From Frigidibacter oleivorans (lineage in GTDB: Bacteria > Pseudomonadota > Alphaproteobacteria > Rhodobacterales > Rhodobacteraceae), in assembly GCF_003993775.1 (NCBI RefSeq), contig NZ_RJRZ01000013.1, positions 32,598 to 96,597 of the forward strand: a stretch of DNA of 64,000 nt. Direction: 5' to 3'. The notes under the pieces are model-generated. The model worked only from the letters and a program-made list of their open reading frames with translations, was not told where the DNA came from and did no database searches. Position 1 is the stretch's first letter; the number at the start of each line of letters is the position of its first letter. A program made the translations under genes and the position numbers. This document shows positions 60,438 through 64,000 of this stretch, piece after piece.

Positions 60438-62527
60438 CGACGCGGCGGGCGGCCGATCTGCTGCTGGTCCTGATGCTGTTGCCGCTGGTCCTGCCGCTGT
60501 TGGGGCTGCTGGCGGGGCTGGCGCTGATCCTGCAGGGGCGGCCGGTGCTGCATGTCAGCGAACGGATGCGGACACCCGACCGCGCCTTCCGGCTGGTCAA
60601 GCTGCGCAGCATGCGGCCGGAGCGCGGAACCGGCATGACGGGCGTCACCGGCGGCGACAAGGCCGCGCGGATCACGCCCTTCGGCCAGGCAATCCGGCGC
60701 CTGCGACTGGACGAATTGCCGCAGCTCTGGAACATCCTGCGCGGCGACATGGGATTCGTCGGCCCGCGACCGCCGCTGCGCCAGCATGTCGATTGCGCGC
60801 CCGACCTCTTCGCCCGGGTGCTGGCGGACCGGCCCGGCCTGACCGGCGCCGCCACCCTGCGCTTCCACGCCCGCGAGGCCGCGATCCTCGGCGCCTGCCG
60901 CGACGCGCAGGAGACCGATGCCACCTATCGCGCGCGCTGCCTGCGGCAGAAGGCGCGGCTCGACCTCGCCTATGCGCGGCGGCGGACGCTGGCGCGGGAC
61001 GCGGCGATCCTGTGGCTGACGCTGGCGGCCTTGGTGCGGCCGCGCCGGCGGCCGGCCCTGCACGGACCCGCGCCGAGGAGACGGACCGCGCCCGGAAGGA
61101 TCGGGTCCGGAAGGATCGCGCCTGGAAGAACCGAGCCCGGGAAGACGCCGTTAAGCCTCGCCTGCGACACTCGGGGCATGACAGACGCAGCCACCCCCCC
61201 GAATCCCTTCCGCCCGAATCCCCTCCGACCGCTCCCCTTCCGGGCGCGGTGCCGCAAGGGCGGCCGGGACGACGCACCCCGGCCCGAGGATCTGCTCGAC
61301 CGCCGGCCGGACCCGGAGCCGCTCGCCGGGCTCGGCCCCTGCTATCGCGGGCGATCCGTCCTCGTCACCGGCGCAGCCGGGTCCATCGGCACCGAACTGT
61401 GCCGGCACCTGATCGCGCTTGCCCCGCGGCAGCTGCTGCTGCTCGACCATTCGGAAGAGGCGCTTTGGCGGCTCGACCGGGCGCTGGCGCCGCTCGCGGC
61501 CGCGGCCGGACTGCGAATGACGCCGGTGCTCGCCTCGGTCACCGCGGCGCCCCTGGTGCAGAACCTGCTGCGCCGGCAGCGGGTCGACATCGTGCTGCAT
61601 GCCGCCGCCTACAAGCATGTGCCGATGGTCGAGGCGAACCCGGTCGCGGGCCTCGCCAACAACGTGCTCGGCACCGAGACGCTGCTCCGCGCGAGCCTTG
61701 CCGCGGGGGTCGACCGTTTCCTGCTGGTCTCCTCGGACAAGGCGGTGCGGCCGGTGGGGGTGATGGGCGCGTCAAAACGATTGGCCGAGATGGTGGTGCA
61801 GGACGCGGCCCTGCGCGCGGCCGGCACCCGGCTGGGGATCGTGCGCTTCGGCAATGTCCTCGGCAGTTCCGGCTCGGTGCTCCCCGTCTTTGTCGAGCAG
61901 GTGCGCGCGGGCGGGCCGCTGACACTGACCGGGGCGGGCGTCACCCGCTATTTCATGACCGCGCCCGAGGCCGCGGCACTGGTGCTGCGGGCTGCATCGC
62001 TCGCCCGGGGCGGCGAGGTGTTCCTGTTCGACATGGGCGCGCCGCTGCGCATCGACGAACTCGCCCGCCGGGTGATCCGCGCGATGGGGCGTCAGCCGCG
62101 CGAGGCCGGCTGTCCCGCGGGAATCGAGCTGCGCGAGATCGGGCTGCGCCCCGGCGAGAAGCCGCATGAGGAACTGCTGATCTCGGGCCGGCCGCGCCCC
62201 GCCGGCCATCCGCGGCTGTTCGTGGTTGAGGAGCCCTGCCCCTCGCAGGTGGAGGTGGCGGCCATGCTGCGCGATATCCGCGCGGCCACCGTCCGCGACG
62301 ATGACACGCTGGCCGGTGCGGTGGCCCGGCGGCTGGTCGAGCGCCAGCAGTCGGGCGGCCAGTCAGGCGGCCGGCCGCACCGGGCCGCGGTGCCGGCGAC
62401 CGCAGAGGGCGCGGCCGTCGGCCGCGGCCCTCCGGACCCGGCCTCAAGGAACCCCGGATCGGGAAGCGGCCCCGGCGCCCAACCCCCGGGACGCGCGGCC
62501 GCGGAGCGGGCGGTGGGGGAGCGATAG
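60434..62527 (+). CDS. Fused priming sugar transferase and nucleotide-sugar 4,6-dehydratase
   Basis: One open frame of 697 residues with two domains. Residues 1-about 200 are a bacterial sugar transferase (one helix at 8-34, KLRSMRPERG near 55, RRLRLDELPQLWNILRGDMG near 90 and FVGPRPPL near 106), which loads the first sugar-phosphate on lipid. Residues about 205-300 are a Pro/Arg-rich linker containing four 5-residue repeats (219-238). Residues about 305-620 are a CapD/FlaA1-type dehydratase (VLVTGAAGSIG, YKHVPMVEANP, SSDKAVRPVGVMGASKRLAEM with Met in place of the usual Tyr). These are normally separate genes; no stop separates them here. A second start at 61178 is possible. Confidence 0.75.
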   Translation: MTTRRAADLLLVLMLLPLVLPLLGLLAGLALILQGRPVLHVSERMRTPDRAFRLVKLRSMRPERGTGMTGVTGGDKAARITPFGQAIRRLRLDELPQLWNILRGDMGFVGPRPPLRQHVDCAPDLFARVLADRPGLTGAATLRFHAREAAILGACRDAQETDATYRARCLRQKARLDLAYARRRTLARDAAILWLTLAALVRPRRRPALHGPAPRRRTAPGRIGSGRIAPGRTEPGKTPLSLACDTRGMTDAATPPNPFRPNPLRPLPFRARCRKGGRDDAPRPEDLLDRRPDPEPLAGLGPCYRGRSVLVTGAAGSIGTELCRHLIALAPRQLLLLDHSEEALWRLDRALAPLAAAAGLRMTPVLASVTAAPLVQNLLRRQRVDIVLHAAAYKHVPMVEANPVAGLANNVLGTETLLRASLAAGVDRFLLVSSDKAVRPVGVMGASKRLAEMVVQDAALRAAGTRLGIVRFGNVLGSSGSVLPVFVEQVRAGGPLTLTGAGVTRYFMTAPEAAALVLRAASLARGGEVFLFDMGAPLRIDELARRVIRAMGRQPREAGCPAGIELREIGLRPGEKPHEELLISGRPRPAGHPRLFVVEEPCPSQVEVAAMLRDIRAATVRDDDTLAGAVARRLVERQQSGGQSGGRPHRAAVPATAEGAAVGRGPPDPASRNPGSGSGPGAQPPGRAAAERAVGER
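61088..61147 (+). repeat. 15-bp tandem repeat in the transferase-dehydratase linker
   Basis: Four consecutive 15-base units encode APGRI, GSGRI, APGRT and EPGKT. Units keep the reading frame. The unit is a GGAAGGATC-like core with changes. Downstream, a further Asn-Pro/Arg-Pro-rich run (NPFRPNPLRPLPFRAR) is repeat-like too. Confidence 0.8.
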
Positions 62528-62712
62528 TCCGCAGCGTGCCGGACCTCGCACCGCCTCCGGGGGAGCGACAGCACGCGGCCCGCCGGACGTCGCATGGCCT
62601 GCCGACCGCTTCGGCAGGGCAGACTCGCGCCGCCCGACGGCGACCTGGCCGATGCCCGGCGCCCCGCCTGCAGGGGCATCCGGAAGGAACGGATCCCAGA
62701 AGGAATGAACCG

Positions 62713-63864
62713 ATGAACGACCGACTCCTGATCGTCGGCGCCGGCCTCTCGGGCGCGGTGATCGCCCGCACCCTGGCCGAGGCCGGACGCCCCTCGACGG
62801 TGATCGAGGCGCGCGACCATCCCGGCGGCAACTGCCACACCGCGCGCGACGAGGCGACCGGGGTGATGGTGCATGTGCACGGCCCGCACATCTTCCACAC
62901 CGACGATGCCGAAGCCTGGGCGCTGGTCAACCGCTTCGCCAGCTTCCGCCCCTACCGGAACCGGGTGAAGACGACGGCCGCCGGCGCGGTCTATTCGATG
63001 CCGATCAACCTGCACACGATCAACCAGTTCTTCGGCCGCACCTTCGCCCCGGGCGAGGCAAGGCAGTTCATCGCCGCGCGGGCCGAACCCGCGACCGCGC
63101 CCGCCCGCAGCTTCGAGGATCAGGCGCTGCAGATGATCGGGCGCGACCTCTACGAGACCTTCCTGCGCGGCTACACGCTGAAGCAATGGGGGCGCCCCCC
63201 CGCCGAGCTGCCGGCCGCGATCCTGCGCCGGCTGCCGCTGCGCTTCGACTATGACGACAACTACTTCGCGCATCGGTTCCAGGGGATCCCGGAGGAGGGC
63301 TATACGGCGATGATCGCGCGGATGCTGGACCATCCGCTGATCGGGCTAGAACTCGGCTGCCCGTTCCGGCCCGGAATGGCCGCCGATTTCGGCCATGTCT
63401 TCTATTCCGGCCCGCTCGACGCCTGGTTCGGCTGCGATCTCGGCCCGCTCGGCTATCGCACGCTGGATTTCGAGCGGATCGAGGCGCAGGGCGATTTCCA
63501 GGGCTGCGCGGTGATGAATTACGGCGACGCGGATGTGCCCTGGACCCGGATCACCGAACACAAGCATTTCGCCCCGTGGGAGCGGCACGAGGCGACGGTC
63601 TGCCATCGCGAATACAGCCGCGCCGCGGGGCCGGGCGACCTGCCCTACTATCCGGTCCGGCTGGTCGAGGAGACGGCGCTGCTGACCCGCTATGCCGGGC
63701 GGGCGGCCGAACTGGAGGGCGTGACCTTCGTGGGCAGGCTCGGCACCTACCGCTATCTCGACATGGACGTGACGGTGCGCGAGGCGCTGGACACCGCACA
63801 GGCCTTCCTCGCCGCGCGGCGCGACCGGCGACCGATGCCGAGCTTCCTGAGGGCGCCGCTGTGA
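62713..63864 (+). CDS. glf: UDP-galactopyranose mutase
   Basis: A 383-residue FAD enzyme converting UDP-galactopyranose to UDP-galactofuranose for surface polysaccharide. RLLIVGAGLSGAVIARTLAEAG is the FAD-binding start; HIFHTDDAEAW, VYSMPINLHTINQFFG, LYETFLRGYTLKQWG, RFDYDDNYFAHRFQGIPEEGYT and PYYPVRLVEE are family signatures, including the conserved Arg/Tyr residues. AAGGA precedes the start. It implies galactofuranose in the polysaccharide made by this locus. Confidence 0.95.
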   Translation: MNDRLLIVGAGLSGAVIARTLAEAGRPSTVIEARDHPGGNCHTARDEATGVMVHVHGPHIFHTDDAEAWALVNRFASFRPYRNRVKTTAAGAVYSMPINLHTINQFFGRTFAPGEARQFIAARAEPATAPARSFEDQALQMIGRDLYETFLRGYTLKQWGRPPAELPAAILRRLPLRFDYDDNYFAHRFQGIPEEGYTAMIARMLDHPLIGLELGCPFRPGMAADFGHVFYSGPLDAWFGCDLGPLGYRTLDFERIEAQGDFQGCAVMNYGDADVPWTRITEHKHFAPWERHEATVCHREYSRAAGPGDLPYYPVRLVEETALLTRYAGRAAELEGVTFVGRLGTYRYLDMDVTVREALDTAQAFLAARRDRRPMPSFLRAPL

Positions 63865-64000
63865 GGGTGCCGGCGGATCTGCCAAGACCCTGCCTGTGCC
63901 GCGAGGCGCCGGAGGCGCGCCGGGGCGGCGCCTCGCCGCTGCCGCGGCCGCTGCAGCGGCGCGACCGTGCCGGCCGGGGGGCCGAGGGGGCGCAGGCGGC
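63861..64000 (+). CDS. Possible partial gene running off the window end
   Basis: A GTG at 63861 overlaps the glf stop (GTGA), as several gene pairs here do, and opens a frame reaching the window edge. Its visible residues (Pro/Arg/Ala-rich, with PRPCLCREAPE) show no recognisable domain. It may be the start of another polysaccharide gene or a chance frame. Confidence 0.25.
   Translation, partial: MRVPADLPRPCLCREAPEARRGGASPLPRPLQRRDRAGRGAEGAQA

Overview
The window is a high-GC chromosomal segment that reads as alphaproteobacterial, most likely Rhodobacteraceae (Rhodobacter/Cereibacter/Paracoccus relatives). Evidence: a sqdB-sqdD-sqdC sulfolipid operon, a sorbitol/mannitol (smo/mtl) ABC cluster laid out as in Rhodobacter sphaeroides, the tiny aa3-type cytochrome oxidase subunit IV, the block rsfS-rlmH-gpmI-envC-like-ctpA-rppH, frequent 4-bp ATGA/GTGA gene overlaps, and an intergenic motif at 16974-17008 that I remember from this family. 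I see no phage, insertion sequence, CRISPR array or rRNA; there is one tRNA.

Left part (1-12140): a small HVA1-type protein, a periplasmic PQQ-dependent sugar dehydrogenase, an exported barrel-like protein paired with a secreted subtilase, a divergent ohr/ohrR peroxide pair with two matching 27-bp operators, an elongator tRNA-Met, an L,D-transpeptidase, and a complete urtABCDE urea importer. A small StbD/StbE-type toxin-antitoxin module follows urtE. The urt operon has a palindrome in its leader, a strong hairpin between urtA and urtB, and a 41-codon ORF between urtB and urtC.

Middle (12148-33000): the housekeeping block running leftward (ribosome silencing factor, RlmH, GpmI, EnvC-like activator, CtpA, terminator, RppH), an MscS channel, leuC and leuD, a membrane protein, an endonuclease/exonuclease/phosphatase-fold protein with altered catalytic motifs, tRNA threonylcarbamoylation, an acyl-CoA dehydrogenase next to a metallo-beta-lactamase-fold protein, cytochrome oxidase subunit IV, a lipoprotein, azlCD, mobA, an acetyltransferase and a protein made of 18 MORN repeats.

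Right part (33100-64000): NAD synthase with an overlapping glycosyltransferase, two flavodoxin-like proteins, a secreted EEP protein whose ribosome-binding site lies in a perfect inverted repeat, a PfkB kinase, a Tat-exported MBL protein, a small metallopeptidase, gltX, the sqdBDC operon with a 23-bp perfect palindrome upstream, a HAD phosphatase plus SorC-type regulator, and smoEFGK-smoS-mtlK for polyol uptake and oxidation. A 1003-residue RTX protein with four exact 86-residue super-repeats follows. The window ends in a surface polysaccharide locus: ABC exporter permease, co-polymerase-type protein and ATPase, a sugar epimerase, a single reading frame that joins a priming sugar transferase to a nucleotide-sugar 4,6-dehydratase, and UDP-galactopyranose mutase.

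Best leads for something new are the transferase-dehydratase fusion with its pentapeptide-repeat linker, the RTX super-repeat protein, the barrel/subtilase pair, the two candidate cis-elements (upstream of sqdB and of the secreted EEP gene), and the EEP-fold protein that has lost catalytic residues.
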